A stretch of 47,700 nt of DNA from Nonomuraea basaltis (GTDB lineage: Bacteria > Actinomycetota > Actinomycetes > Streptosporangiales > Streptosporangiaceae), in the NCBI RefSeq assembly GCF_005893125.1, contig NZ_VCJS01000094.1:1-47700 (forward strand), in the 5' to 3' direction. Of this stretch, positions 7,770 through 16,382 are shown piece after piece. The notes beneath the pieces were generated by a model. That model saw only the letters and a program-made list of their open reading frames with translations. It was not told the origin of the DNA and searched no databases. Each line of letters begins with the position of its first letter. The stretch's first letter is position 1. Made by a program: the position numbers and the translations under genes.

Positions 7770-10406
7770 GTGGCCAAGTACGTTTACGACTTCACCGAGG
7801 GCAACAGGAATCTCAAGGATCTTCTCGGCGGTAAAGGCGCGAATCTCGCGGAGATGACCAATCTCGGGCTGCCCGTTCCGCACGGATTCACGATCACCAC
7901 GGACGCGTGCCGCCACTACCTGGCGGAGGGCGCCGTGCCGGACGACCTCGAACGGGAGGTCGCCGGGCACCTGGACGCGCTCGAGGAGCAGATGGGCCGG
8001 CGGCTCGGCCAGGCCGACGACCCGCTCCTGGTGAGCGTGCGATCCGGGGCGAAGTTCTCCATGCCCGGCATGATGGACACGGTCCTCAACATCGGCCTCA
8101 ACGACGAGTCCGTGCACGGCCTGGCCAAGCAGGCGGGCGGCAACGAGCGCTTCGCGTGGGACTCCTACCGCCGGCTCATCCAGATGTTCGGCAAGACCGT
8201 GCTCGGCATCGACGGCGACCTGTTCGAGCGTGCGCTCGACGCGGTCAAGGGCAAGCGCCACGACACCGACCTGGACGCGGGCGAGCTGCAGACCTTGGTG
8301 GACACGTACAAGGGGGTCGTGCGAGAGCAGACCGGCAAGGACTTCCCCACCGACCCCCGCGAGCAGATGCGCCTGGCCGTCATGGCCGTCTTCGACTCCT
8401 GGAACGCCCCGCGCGCCATCCTCTACCGCCGCCAGGAACGCATCCCCGCCGACCTCGGCACCGCCGTCAACATCATGGCCATGGTCTTCGGCAACTACGG
8501 CGACGACTCGGGCACCGGCGTCGCCTTCACGCGTGACCCGGGGACCGGCAGGCAGGGCATCTACGGCGACTACCTGCAGAACGCCCAGGGCGAGGACGTG
8601 GTCGCGGGCATCCGCAACACGATCCCCCTGGAGGACCTCGAACGCCTCGACAAGCGCTCGTACGACGAGCTCGTCGGGATCATGGAGACGCTCGAGACCC
8701 ACTACAAGGACCTGTGCGACATCGAGTTCACGATCGAGCGCGGCAAGCTGTGGATGCTGCAGACGCGAGTCGGCAAGCGCACCGCGGCGGCCGCGTTCTG
8801 CATCGCCACCCAGCTCGTCGACCAGGGCCTGATCAGCCTCGACGAGGCGGTCACCCGAGTCACCGGCCACCAGCTGGCGCAGCTCATGTTCCCCCGCTTC
8901 GACTCCGGCGCCGAGAAGAAGAAGATCGCCAAGGGCATGAACGCCTCCCCGGGCGCCGCTGTCGGCAAGGCCGTCTTCTCCTCCGAGCGGGCCGTCGAGC
9001 TGACCGGGCAGGGCGAGGACGTCATCCTCATCCGCCGCGAGACCAACCCCGACGACCTGTCCGGCATGATCGCCGCCAAGGGCATCCTGACCAGCCGCGG
9101 CGGCAAGACCTCCCACGCGGCCGTGGTCGCCCGGGGTATGGGCAAGACGTGCGTGTGCGGGGCCGAGGAGCTGGAGGTCTCGACGGCCGAGCACAAGTTC
9201 ACCGCGCCCGGCGGCGTGGTCGTGTCGGAGGGTGACGTGATCTCCATCGACGGGACCACCGGCGAGGTGTTCCTCGGGGAGGTGCCGGTCGTGGACTCGG
9301 CCGTGGTCGAGTACTTCGAGGGTGCCCAGCCGGACGACGAGCTCGTCAGGGCCGTGGACCGGATCATGCGGCACGCCGACTCTGCCCGCAGGCTGGGCGT
9401 ACGGGCGAACGCGGACACCCCGGACGACGCCGCCAGGGCCCGCCGCTTCGGCGCGCAGGGCATCGGGCTGTGCCGGACCGAGCACATGTTCCTGGGCGAG
9501 CGTCGCCAGTTGGTGGAGGACCTGGTCCTGGCCTCGGCGGACGAGGAACGCCAGGCTGCGCTAGACGCGCTGGAGCCCCTGCAGAAGTCGGACTTCGTCG
9601 GGATATTTCATGCCATGGAGGGCGATCCCGTCACCATCCGCCTGATCGACCCGCCCCTGCACGAGTTCCTCCCCGACATCGTCGACCTGTCCGTCAAGGT
9701 CGCCACGTCGCCGGACGTCACGGAGAAGGATCGCAAGCTCCTGACGGCGGTGAAGCGCCTCCACGAGCAGAACCCGATGCTCGGCCTGCGCGGTGTACGT
9801 CTGGGGCTCGTGATCCCGGGCCTGTTCGCCATGCAGGTCAGGGCGATCGCCCAGGCGGCGAAGGAGGTGCCTGGAGCTCGGCCGGAGATCATGATTCCGC
9901 TGGTGGCGGCCGTACAGGAGCTGGAGTCGGTACGCGAGGAGACCGTCAAGATCCTCGCCGAGGCCGGCGTGGAGGCCCTGATCGGCACCATGATCGAAGT
10001 CCCCCGGGCGGCCCTGACGGCGGGCCAGATCGCTGAGGCCGCCGAGTTCTTCTCCTTCGGCACCAACGACCTGACCCAGATGGCGTGGGGCTTCTCCCGG
10101 GACGACGTGGAGGCGGCCTTCTTCTCCCGCTACCTGGACCTCGGCATCTTCGGCGTCTCCCCGTTCGAGACCCTGGACCGGGAGGGCGTGGGCCGCCTGA
10201 TCAAGATCGCCGTCGAGGAGGGCAGGGCGGCCAGACCGGACCTGCACCTCGGTATCTGCGGCGAACACGGGGGCGACCCCGACTCGGTCCACTTCTGCCA
10301 CGACGTGGGCCTGGACTACGTGTCGTGCTCCCCGTTCCGCGTTCCGGTAGCCCGGTTGGAGGCCGGCCGCGCCGCCTTGAGCGACACCGACTCCGACACT
10401 CGCTAG
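7770..10406 (+). CDS. ppdK: Pyruvate, phosphate dikinase
   Basis: This is a full-length PPDK of about 878 residues. It interconverts pyruvate, ATP and phosphate with phosphoenolpyruvate, AMP and pyrophosphate in the cytosol. Visible features are the N-terminal nucleotide-binding domain (LLGGKGANLAEMTNLGLPVP, SVRSGAKFSMPGMMDT), the phosphohistidine motif GGKTSHAAVVARG with the catalytic His near residue 449, and the C-terminal PEP/pyruvate TIM barrel with GIGLCRTEHMF, SFGTNDLTQM and the catalytic Cys in LGICGEHGGDP. Two GTG codons are possible, at 7767 and 7770. The GGAG at 7761-7764 favours 7770, which also gives the family-typical MAKYVYDF start. A strong hairpin follows the stop. Confidence 0.96.
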   Translation: MAKYVYDFTEGNRNLKDLLGGKGANLAEMTNLGLPVPHGFTITTDACRHYLAEGAVPDDLEREVAGHLDALEEQMGRRLGQADDPLLVSVRSGAKFSMPGMMDTVLNIGLNDESVHGLAKQAGGNERFAWDSYRRLIQMFGKTVLGIDGDLFERALDAVKGKRHDTDLDAGELQTLVDTYKGVVREQTGKDFPTDPREQMRLAVMAVFDSWNAPRAILYRRQERIPADLGTAVNIMAMVFGNYGDDSGTGVAFTRDPGTGRQGIYGDYLQNAQGEDVVAGIRNTIPLEDLERLDKRSYDELVGIMETLETHYKDLCDIEFTIERGKLWMLQTRVGKRTAAAAFCIATQLVDQGLISLDEAVTRVTGHQLAQLMFPRFDSGAEKKKIAKGMNASPGAAVGKAVFSSERAVELTGQGEDVILIRRETNPDDLSGMIAAKGILTSRGGKTSHAAVVARGMGKTCVCGAEELEVSTAEHKFTAPGGVVVSEGDVISIDGTTGEVFLGEVPVVDSAVVEYFEGAQPDDELVRAVDRIMRHADSARRLGVRANADTPDDAARARRFGAQGIGLCRTEHMFLGERRQLVEDLVLASADEERQAALDALEPLQKSDFVGIFHAMEGDPVTIRLIDPPLHEFLPDIVDLSVKVATSPDVTEKDRKLLTAVKRLHEQNPMLGLRGVRLGLVIPGLFAMQVRAIAQAAKEVPGARPEIMIPLVAAVQELESVREETVKILAEAGVEALIGTMIEVPRAALTAGQIAEAAEFFSFGTNDLTQMAWGFSRDDVEAAFFSRYLDLGIFGVSPFETLDREGVGRLIKIAVEEGRAARPDLHLGICGEHGGDPDSVHFCHDVGLDYVSCSPFRVPVARLEAGRAALSDTDSDTR

Positions 10407-10416
10407 GGTCCTGGCG

Positions 10417-10446
10417 GCCGGGTGGGCCGGCGGGAGCCCACCCGGC
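10417..10446 (+). terminator. Hairpin terminator after ppdK
   Basis: GCCGGGTGGG at 10417-10426 pairs perfectly with CCCACCCGGC at 10437-10446 across a 10-base loop, starting ten bases after the ppdK stop. There is no long T-run, which is normal for actinomycete terminators. Confidence 0.7.
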
Positions 10447-10545
10447 TGGTTGGTCGTGCGGCCCCGCCCATGACCGGGTCGCCGGCCACCACCAGGGTCG
10501 TCCAGGGTGGCCATGAGATCCGGCATGGCGGCGAACAACTCGGAC

Positions 10546-11472
10546 TCAGATCGTGACCGCGAGCTTGCCGACGGTCCCGGCGGTGAAATCGGCTATGGCC
10601 TGGGCGGCGTCGGCGAGGGCGTAGGTCCGGGCCAGTGGCACGCGCAGCCGTCCCTCGACGACCTCGGCCGCGAGCCTGGCCAACGTGGCCGGGCTCGGGT
10701 CCGCCATGACGACTGTGGCCTTGATGCCCCGTTCGGCGGGGTCATCCACGGTGAAATGCAGAGTGGAGGCCATGCGCCCGCCGCGGGCGAGCAGTCCCGC
10801 CACGGTCGGGCCATCGCCGGCGAGATGCAGCGCGGTCCGCACTCCGTCAGGAGCGATGGCACGGACCTGCGCTTGCAGGTCGGCGTGGTCCACGGCCCAG
10901 GTGGCGCCGAGACCGGTGACGAAGGCGGCCTGCGCGCCGGGCTCGGCGGTGGCGATCACGGTGGCGCCGCGGGCAGCGGCGAGCTGGATGGCGTACGCTC
11001 CCACGCCGCCGGTCGCGCCCGAGATGAGGACGGTGTCCCCGGATTCGGGGGCGATGGCGTCCACCGCGTTGAGCGCGGCGGTCCCGGCCAGGCCGAGCGC
11101 GCCGGCGCGCGGGTGGTCCAGCCCATCAGGAATGCGGGCCAGCCCGTACTGCTCGCTCACCACCACGTACTCGGCGAAACCGCCCTGGCCGAGTGCCGGC
11201 CGCATCACCACGCCGAAGACGTGGTCGCCCACGTTCACGCCGGTCACCCCGGCGCCGACGGCAGCGACCTCGCCGGCGAAGTCCTTGCCGAGCACCACCG
11301 GGAACTCGTGCTCGAACACGCCCTTGAGGAACCCACCGAGCACCCCGAGGTCGAAGCCGTTGACCGACGAGGCGAGCACCCGAACCAGCACCTCCCCGGG
11401 GGCCGGTTCGGGCCTGGCGAGATCGGTGAGGGCAGGGGCCGCGCCGAAGCCGGGAAATGCCAGTGCACGCAT
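10546..11472 (-). CDS. NADP-dependent quinone oxidoreductase-like protein (zinc-less MDR family)
   Basis: The 308-residue protein has the medium-chain dehydrogenase/reductase fold. The N-terminal GroES-like domain includes PAPGEVLVRVLASSVNGFD and GKDFAGEVAAVGAGV. The Rossmann domain has the dinucleotide motif in LISGATGGVGAYAIQLA. No structural zinc cysteine cluster is visible, which fits the quinone reductase/zeta-crystallin branch. The substrate is unknown. It lies six bases downstream of the luciferase-domain gene on the same strand, so the two form an operon. The divergent HxlR regulator is the probable controller; HxlR proteins often respond to electrophiles or quinones. Confidence 0.88.
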   Translation of the reverse strand: MRALAFPGFGAAPALTDLARPEPAPGEVLVRVLASSVNGFDLGVLGGFLKGVFEHEFPVVLGKDFAGEVAAVGAGVTGVNVGDHVFGVVMRPALGQGGFAEYVVVSEQYGLARIPDGLDHPRAGALGLAGTAALNAVDAIAPESGDTVLISGATGGVGAYAIQLAAARGATVIATAEPGAQAAFVTGLGATWAVDHADLQAQVRAIAPDGVRTALHLAGDGPTVAGLLARGGRMASTLHFTVDDPAERGIKATVVMADPSPATLARLAAEVVEGRLRVPLARTYALADAAQAIADFTAGTVGKLAVTI

Positions 11473-11478
11473 CGTCGA

Positions 11479-11973
11479 TCAGTCCTTCACGGTCGAAAGC
11501 GGTTCAGCGGTCGCCGGTGCGGCCTGCTGCCAGGAGAGCCGCAGGGCGGCGCTGACGAGGGCCAGTTCGTCCTCGTCGCGGGGGGCGTACAGCATCACGA
11601 TCGTGTCCGGCCACTCCGGGCGCAGGCTGATCGGATGCGGTTCGGCCCAGCCGGCCGTCACCAGCGGCGCGATGAGCGGCCGCGGCAGCGTCAGGTGCAG
11701 GAAACCGACTCGGTGGATGTGCCCGAACTCGTCGCGGCTGGGGTGGAGGAACGCCTCCCACGGCCCGGTCGGCCGGTGCAGCCGGAGGGCGAGGGAGGAG
11801 GGTTCGGACACCTGGCTCGGCCCGGTGAACACGCCGGGCAGGGCCTGTGCCGTCTCGATCAGCGCGGCCCTGATCTGCGGCGGGGAGAACTGGTCGAGCT
11901 GGTCGTGCGGGATCTCCCGGCCGGTGGTGGCCGGCCGGGGACCGCGTCTGGGCGATGGAGCAGTCAGATTCAT
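11479..11973 (-). CDS. Luciferase-domain (DUF5519-like) protein
   Basis: From ATG 11973 the protein has 164 residues. An upstream in-frame ATG at 12033 would add 20 residues but reaches into the divergent promoter, so the shorter form is preferred. A Pro/Arg-rich start is followed by QLDQFSPPQIRAAL, FGHIHRVGFLHLTLPRPL, AGWAEPHPISL and MLYAPRDEDELALV. I recall this pattern from actinobacterial proteins annotated as luciferase family (PF17648/DUF5519). They are small proteins without a demonstrated enzymatic role; the HIH and HLTLP motifs are the conserved core. The gene is first in an operon with the oxidoreductase and divergent from the HxlR gene. Confidence 0.72.
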   Translation of the reverse strand: MNLTAPSPRRGPRPATTGREIPHDQLDQFSPPQIRAALIETAQALPGVFTGPSQVSEPSSLALRLHRPTGPWEAFLHPSRDEFGHIHRVGFLHLTLPRPLIAPLVTAGWAEPHPISLRPEWPDTIVMLYAPRDEDELALVSAALRLSWQQAAPATAEPLSTVKD

Positions 11974-11988
11974 ACGTTCAGCACTTTC

Positions 11989-12012
11989 TGTGCGCTGGTT
12001 ACTGCTTGTGCG
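11989..12012. promoter_or_regulatory. Possible HxlR binding region between divergent genes
   Basis: TGTGCG occurs twice in direct orientation, at 11989-11994 and 12007-12012, 18 bases apart, in the 67-base gap between the luciferase-domain gene and the HxlR gene. The spacing would suit a dimeric winged-helix protein. This is suggestive only. Confidence 0.3.
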
Positions 12013-12040
12013 TACCTGGAGTCTGATCCACAATGCTCAT

Positions 12041-12442
12041 ATGGCGGAAGAAGGCACTTTGACCAGCGCTGGGCACACCGATGTTCGCGAGCCGATCAGC
12101 GAGGACCACCCCACCTGCCGGCTACGCGACATCCTCGATCGGGTCGGCGACAAGTGGAGCGTCCTGGTGATGGACCTGCTGGGGTCAGGCCCGAAGCGCT
12201 ACTCCGAACTCCAACGCTCCGTCGACGGCATCTCCCAGCGGATGCTCACCCTCACCCTGCGGAGCCTGGAGCGTGACGGTCTGGTGGACCGCACGGTCAC
12301 CCCGACGTCGCCGCCTCGCGTCGACTACACGCTGACCGAGGTCGGCCAGACGCTCTCGGGCCAGGTCAGGGCGCTCATCCAATGGGCCGACGACCACCGG
12401 GAGTACGTGGCGAGATCCCGGCTGCGCTACGACGCGACCTGA
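12041..12442 (+). CDS. HxlR family winged-helix transcriptional regulator
   Basis: The 133-residue protein has the HxlR core: DILDRVGDKWSVLVMDLL, RYSELQRSVDGISQRMLTLTLRSLERDGLV, then the wing VDYTLTEVGQTL. A cysteine just before the helix (HPTCRLRDIL) sits where redox- or electrophile-sensing HxlR proteins such as HypR carry their reactive Cys; sensing here is inference. The start at ATG 12041 gives the family-typical length. Its divergence from the luciferase-domain/oxidoreductase operon suggests local control of that operon. Confidence 0.93.
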   Translation: MAEEGTLTSAGHTDVREPISEDHPTCRLRDILDRVGDKWSVLVMDLLGSGPKRYSELQRSVDGISQRMLTLTLRSLERDGLVDRTVTPTSPPRVDYTLTEVGQTLSGQVRALIQWADDHREYVARSRLRYDAT

Positions 12443-12673
12443 CTTGTCCTGCCCTGGAAGACAGCACCTCAGGTGAGGCCCCCTGACGCCCTATGAGCCG
12501 GTCGCTCAGCCGGGCCCCAGAAGCGGAATGCGAGCCGCCGATGCCGGCCAGGTTCTTGAGCCGTACCAGCACCTGTGGCGGCATTTGATGGCCGCGTTCT
12601 GTTGCTCCATTCGTGATCTCTCACCCCGATACTGGTCCCGCATGCAAGACGCGGACAGCCAGGGAGGAACCGG

Positions 12674-13333
12674 GTGGAGGCCAAGGGGCGTACGGCTGAG
12701 ATCATGATCGCCGAAGCCCGCAAGGCGTTCTGGGTGATGGTCGGATTCCTGGTTGTCATCTGGTTGATCCAGATCCCCAACTGGTTATCGGACTACGCGC
12801 TCAGCTACGAGTACGGTGTGCAGGCGTGGAACCCCGCGAGCCTGCCCGGCATCGTGTCGGCGCCGTTCCTGCACTGGAGCTGGGAACACATCGAGGGCAA
12901 CTCGGGGCCACTGTTCATCTTCGGCTTCCTGTCCGCCTATCGGGGCGTCGCCAAGTTCCTCGGCGTGACGGGACTCATCGTCCTGGTCAGCGGCCTCGGT
13001 GCGTGGTTCACCGCCAGCCCGCAAGGCGTAGGCGCGGGCGCGAGCGGCATCGTCTTCGGCTACTTCGGCTACGTACTGGTGCGCGGCATATTCGACCGGC
13101 ATCTGATCGACATCGTGGTGGGCGTGGTCATGGCCCTGTCCTTCGCCTATCAGTTCACCGGGCTGCTGCCTCAGGAGGGCATCGGCTGGCAGGCTCACGT
13201 GTTCGGCTTCCTCGCCGGCCTGCTGGGCGGCTGGGTGTTCCGCGACCGCAGCCGCCCCCGACCGGCCCCGGCCTCCCCGCAACAGGACACCAGGGCCGCG
13301 CTGCTGAAGGAATTGGACGATCTCGGGCTCTGA
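12674..13333 (+). CDS. Rhomboid family intramembrane serine protease
   Basis: The 219-residue protein has six likely membrane helices. The rhomboid signature is visible: HWSWEHIEGNSGPLFIFG with an H-x3-N pair (His72, Asn76), the catalytic serine in GAGASGIVFG (Ser124), and the catalytic histidine in WQAHVFGFLAGLLGG (His175). Rhomboids cleave transmembrane substrates within the bilayer. The start is GTG 12674, with AGGGAGGA at 12661-12668 as ribosome binding site. The C-terminal 30 residues are a soluble, charged, Pro-rich tail. There is no operon partner. The 231 bases before it show no gene or clear hairpin. Confidence 0.9.
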   Translation: MEAKGRTAEIMIAEARKAFWVMVGFLVVIWLIQIPNWLSDYALSYEYGVQAWNPASLPGIVSAPFLHWSWEHIEGNSGPLFIFGFLSAYRGVAKFLGVTGLIVLVSGLGAWFTASPQGVGAGASGIVFGYFGYVLVRGIFDRHLIDIVVGVVMALSFAYQFTGLLPQEGIGWQAHVFGFLAGLLGGWVFRDRSRPRPAPASPQQDTRAALLKELDDLGL

Positions 13334-13384
13334 CGGCCCAGGGCCGTGCGCCGGCAGCTCATGGCAAGGGGCACTGGCGAGAGG

Positions 13385-13999
13385 TCAGGACGGTCCGAGC
13401 ACGTCCGGGGTGACCAGGGCGCGAGCGGCGGCGGCGAAGTACGGCTCGGGGGCCTCGTCGGTCAGGCCAAGGATGACCCCTTGGCTGAGGCCGACGAGCA
13501 GTCCCCTGAGCGCCGTGGCCAGGCGTCGTGCCTGGCGCGGCGACACGATGTCCCCGTGATGCGCTCTCCCGGAGAGGAGCGCGGTCAGCCGCTCCTCGTG
13601 TGCCCGGACCGACGCGGAGATCTTGGGCCGCAACTCGGCGTCGCGCAATGCCAGGTCCTGCAGGCTGATCTCGAACGAGAGGTGGCGTAGCGCGTCGGGG
13701 TCGTCGCACAGGCGGCGGTAGTGGCGGGCGAAGGCGTCGACCGCATCGAGGAAGTCGAGGTCGGCGGGGATGGCCTGTTCCATGCCGTCGTAGTGCGGGC
13801 CGAGGTAGTCGGTGACCAGTGCGATCAGCAGGCCGTTCTTGCTGCCGAACAGGGAGTAGACGGCACCGGTGGTCAGCTCGGCCTGCTCGGCGATCTCCTC
13901 CAGCTTGGCCCGGTAACCGTCTCTGGCGACGATGCGGCGCGCGGCGTCGAGCAGGGCTCGCCGGTTGCGCTCCTTGGTCTCCGCCCTTGTCATTCTCAT
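13385..13999 (-). CDS. TetR family transcriptional regulator
   Basis: The 204-residue protein has a standard N-terminal TetR helix-turn-helix (ALLDAARRIVARDGYRAKLEEIAEQAELTTGAVYSLFGSK) and a C-terminal ligand domain with no recognised ligand. ATG codons at 13999 and 13993 are both possible. The start lies directly at the edge of the palindrome at 13998-14027, so transcription probably starts at or very near the ATG (leaderless mRNA). It is divergent from the M14 peptidase gene and likely represses both itself and that gene. Confidence 0.92.
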   Translation of the reverse strand: MRMTRAETKERNRRALLDAARRIVARDGYRAKLEEIAEQAELTTGAVYSLFGSKNGLLIALVTDYLGPHYDGMEQAIPADLDFLDAVDAFARHYRRLCDDPDALRHLSFEISLQDLALRDAELRPKISASVRAHEERLTALLSGRAHHGDIVSPRQARRLATALRGLLVGLSQGVILGLTDEAPEPYFAAAARALVTPDVLGPS

Positions 14000-14027
14000 A
14001 ATCTGATTATTACAGTAATCTCATTAT
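13998..14027. promoter_or_regulatory. Palindromic TetR operator shared by the TetR and M14 peptidase genes
   Basis: The arms ATAATCTGATTA (13998-14009) and TAATCTCATTAT (14016-14027) form an inverted repeat with two mismatched positions around a six-base centre. The AT-rich block stands out from the high-GC surroundings. It touches the TetR start codon on one side and lies 16 bases before the peptidase ATG on the other. TAATCT at 14016-14021 could be the -10 of the peptidase promoter. Confidence 0.75.
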
Positions 14028-14043
14028 GAATGTAGAGGAGCAC

Positions 14044-15351
14044 ATGAGCTGGGTCTCCAGCTACGCCGCGTTCCCGTCCGTCGATGCCATGCAGGCCGAG
14101 CTCGACCAGGTGGCCGCCGCCCATCCCGGCCTCGTACGGCTGCGCCGCATCGGCACCTCGCGGCTGGGCGAGCCGCTGCGCGTGCTGAGCGTTGGCGGCG
14201 GCCCGGCGGACGCGGTCGTCATCGGCGGACCGCATCCCAACGAGCCGATCGGGGCACTCACGGTCAGCGCGCTGATCAAGCTGCTGTGCCAGGACGCCGG
14301 GCTCCGGACGGAGCTGGGCTACCGCTGGCACTTCGTCCCTTGCGCGGACCCCGACGCCGCCAGGCTCAATGAGGCCTGGTACGCCAAACCGGGCGACCGC
14401 CGCGCCTACGCCGAGCACTTCTACCGGCCAGACCTGGCCGACCAGGTCGAATGGACGTTCCCGCTGATCGGCGGGGGCTATCACTTCGATCGCACGCTGC
14501 CGGAGACGGCGGCGTTGATGCGGCTCATGGACGAGGTACGCCCGTCGTTGGTCTACTCCCTGCACAACGGCGAGTACCAGGGTGCGTTCTTCTACATCAA
14601 CCGCAACGATGTGGTGCTCGCCGAGCGGCTGGCCGCCCTGCCCGGCATGGAAGGCATCCCGCTGCATCACGGCGAACCGGAACTGCCCGGCGCCACATCG
14701 ATCGCCCCCGCCGTCTACCTGACGCCTGACGGGGCGCACGTGGGCGCCGCATTCGGAGCGGGCGGCAGCAGCGCCGACTACGCGGCCAGATTCGGCGCGC
14801 TTCACCTGGTGACCGAGGTGCCCTACTGGGCAGACGACCGGGTCTCCGACCAGAGCGAGACCGGCCGGCCGTACAGGGAGGTCGTCGCGGCGGGAGCGAA
14901 AGCACGGCGCGAGCTGATCGAAACGCTGCACGCGAGCATGCGGGCCGTCTCCCACGATCTCATCGTGCGCTCGCCGTTCCGCCGCTCGACCGAGAGCACG
15001 CTGGAGACCTTCCGCAAGCTCGCCGAGCTGGAAGAGGCCGTCCCCGGACTCGACCGCCCGGCCACGGTCGCCGAGGAGTTCGGCAACCGCCAGATGGTGC
15101 ACCTGCTCCGGCTCCGGCTCCTCGGGGTGTTCCTGCGCATGCTCGACGCCGAGCTCGCCGCCGGCAACCTGACACCGGCCATCCGCGAGCAGCGTCACCT
15201 GCTCGCCGAGCGTTTCGACCTCTGGTACGGCGAGGCCGAAACCGACTCTCCCGGCCCACCCGTCGAGATCCGCAGGCTGGTCGCGGTGCAGCTGGGCGCC
15301 GCCCTGATCGCTGCCAAGCACGCGGCAGAGACACGACCACGAGCTACCTGA
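14044..15351 (+). CDS. M14 family zinc carboxypeptidase
   Basis: From ATG 14044 (AGAGGAG at 14034-14040 as ribosome binding site) the protein has 435 residues. An in-frame ATG at 14026 is inside the operator and less likely. Zinc ligands of the M14 fold are visible: His64 and Glu67 in GGPHPNEPIG and His174 in YSLHNGEYQG. The catalytic Glu259 is in HLVTEVPYW. No signal peptide is seen, so it is probably cytoplasmic and acts on imported peptides or amino-acid conjugates. The C-terminal 150 residues are helical and not part of the core fold. Control by the divergent TetR is likely. Confidence 0.87.
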   Translation: MSWVSSYAAFPSVDAMQAELDQVAAAHPGLVRLRRIGTSRLGEPLRVLSVGGGPADAVVIGGPHPNEPIGALTVSALIKLLCQDAGLRTELGYRWHFVPCADPDAARLNEAWYAKPGDRRAYAEHFYRPDLADQVEWTFPLIGGGYHFDRTLPETAALMRLMDEVRPSLVYSLHNGEYQGAFFYINRNDVVLAERLAALPGMEGIPLHHGEPELPGATSIAPAVYLTPDGAHVGAAFGAGGSSADYAARFGALHLVTEVPYWADDRVSDQSETGRPYREVVAAGAKARRELIETLHASMRAVSHDLIVRSPFRRSTESTLETFRKLAELEEAVPGLDRPATVAEEFGNRQMVHLLRLRLLGVFLRMLDAELAAGNLTPAIREQRHLLAERFDLWYGEAETDSPGPPVEIRRLVAVQLGAALIAAKHAAETRPRAT

Positions 15352-15387
15352 TCTGCTGGACAGGTCTTGCGAAGAAAGAGCACGACG

Positions 15388-15673
15388 ATGGACATCAGGA
15401 CCGCGATTGCGGCCGAACGCCAGGAACTGGCGGCGATGCTGGACGGACTGTCGGCCGCGATGTGGGACGCGCCGACCTTGTGCGCCGGATGGCGAGTGCG
15501 CGATGTCGCAGCCCACCGGCGTCGAGCTGCGGGCCGATGACCTCGACTGGTCTCTCGGCAGCGGCACACCTCTGACCGGTGCCGCCCAGGATCTCTTGCT
15601 GGTCGCATACGGCCGAAAACTGCCGCCAGGACACCTCCACGGCAAGGCACGCGATCGCTACGTCGCTGCGTGA
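15388..15673 (+). pseudogene. Remnant of a maleylpyruvate isomerase-family (mycothiol-dependent) protein, internal deletion
   Basis: ATG 15388 opens a 50-codon frame reading MDIRTAIAAERQELAAML and then WDAPTLCAGWRVRDVAAH, the N-terminal DinB-like signature of the MDMPI family including its first metal-binding His. It stops at 15540. In the next frame, from about 15500, the sequence continues TGVELRADDLDWSLGSG and PAQDLLLVAYGR-like text to a stop at 15673, which matches the C-terminal domain of the same family. The roughly 100 or more central residues are absent and the two halves are out of frame. So a deletion joined the two ends of the gene, and no functional enzyme is expected. Confidence 0.75.
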
Positions 15674-16007
15674 GCAACAGGCGGGATTGCCGTGATGGCG
15701 CGGGCCAACCGGCCGCGGCCGGCACCGGCGTGATCATCGCCACCCACCGTCCTGCCGGAAGCTGATCGGGAGCCAGGTTCGGGGATGGCTGCCATGGCGC
15801 AACGCGCAATTCCTTGATCGGCATGTCCGATTGGGTAGCCGTGTCGGCAGAGCAGTTGAGACCGGAAGTCTGGAAGAACGTGGTGGCTTCGCCACATGGA
15901 GGCGGTCCTGCCGAACCGGAGTCCTGTGATGGCGGCTTCTGGCAGGATGCTGGGTAGCCCGCTCACGTCGCCGTTTACCCATGCCCGAAAGTGCCAAGAT
16001 GGTCATT
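15674..16007. other. Gene-free stretch between the pseudogene and the HEPN-partner gene
   Basis: No convincing gene was found on either strand in these 334 bases. The open frames lack starts with ribosome binding sites and show no recognisable motif. Near the right end, TTTACC (15974-15979) and CAAGAT (15995-16000) could form a promoter leading to ATG 16008. Confidence 0.5.
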
Positions 16008-16382
16008 ATGAGAGCACACAGGCGAGACGAAGTGCTTGACGACTTGGCTGCCGCAATCCGGGAGTTGGACATTCCCGACGGTCCGGCAGTTCGCCAGGCG
16101 TACGTCGAGCCATATGTGGATTCGCAGGGAGAGCCCGCCCTCAGGGCGCTGGTCATCCTGGACTCCTCTGAAGACGACGGCTGGTCTGCCGGATTCACCC
16201 ACGATCTTCGTAAGCGGGTGAATCAGCTCGCAGTGGAGCACGGCCTCGATGACTACGTCTATGTCACGCCTCTGACCACTGAGGACTTCGCCTCCCGCGA
16301 CCAGCCCGAAGACGCGAACGAAGCTCCCGATACGAGTGCCATCAATGAGGCCATCGATTCCGATCAGCAGGACGGGTCGTGA
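16008..16382 (+). CDS. Hypothetical protein paired with a HEPN gene, possible antitoxin or partner
   Basis: From ATG 16008 the protein has 124 residues; alternative in-frame starts are 15999 and 15981. It reads MRAHRRDEVLDDLAAAIREL, then VEPYVDSQGEPALRALVILD, HDLRKRVNQLAVEHGLDDYVYVT, and ends in an acidic tail. I do not recognise a named family. The classic MNT nucleotidyltransferase motif GSxxxG is absent. Its stop overlaps the start of the HEPN-like gene (GTGA at 16379-16382). Overlapping two-gene order with a HEPN protein second is typical of toxin-antitoxin or MNT/HEPN-like pairs, so an antitoxin or regulator role is a reasonable guess from context only. Confidence 0.6.
   Translation: MRAHRRDEVLDDLAAAIRELDIPDGPAVRQAYVEPYVDSQGEPALRALVILDSSEDDGWSAGFTHDLRKRVNQLAVEHGLDDYVYVTPLTTEDFASRDQPEDANEAPDTSAINEAIDSDQQDGS

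Noticed and set aside
7589..7777. 62-codon minus-strand frame in the cytochrome b/ppdK control region
   Set aside because: It would cover the operator array and the ppdK start, has no family resemblance and no ribosome binding site.
7716..9485. 589-codon minus-strand frame opposite ppdK
   Set aside because: Antisense shadow of a conserved enzyme; composition typical of codon-complement artefacts and no domain.
10507..12276. 589-codon plus-strand frame covering the oxidoreductase and luciferase-domain genes
   Set aside because: The minus strand carries two recognisable families over the same bases; the plus frame has no motif and a shadow-like composition.
13334..13348. ACGGCCCAGGGCCGT hairpin after the rhomboid gene
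   Set aside because: The loop would be a single base if fully paired; too tight to be a convincing terminator.
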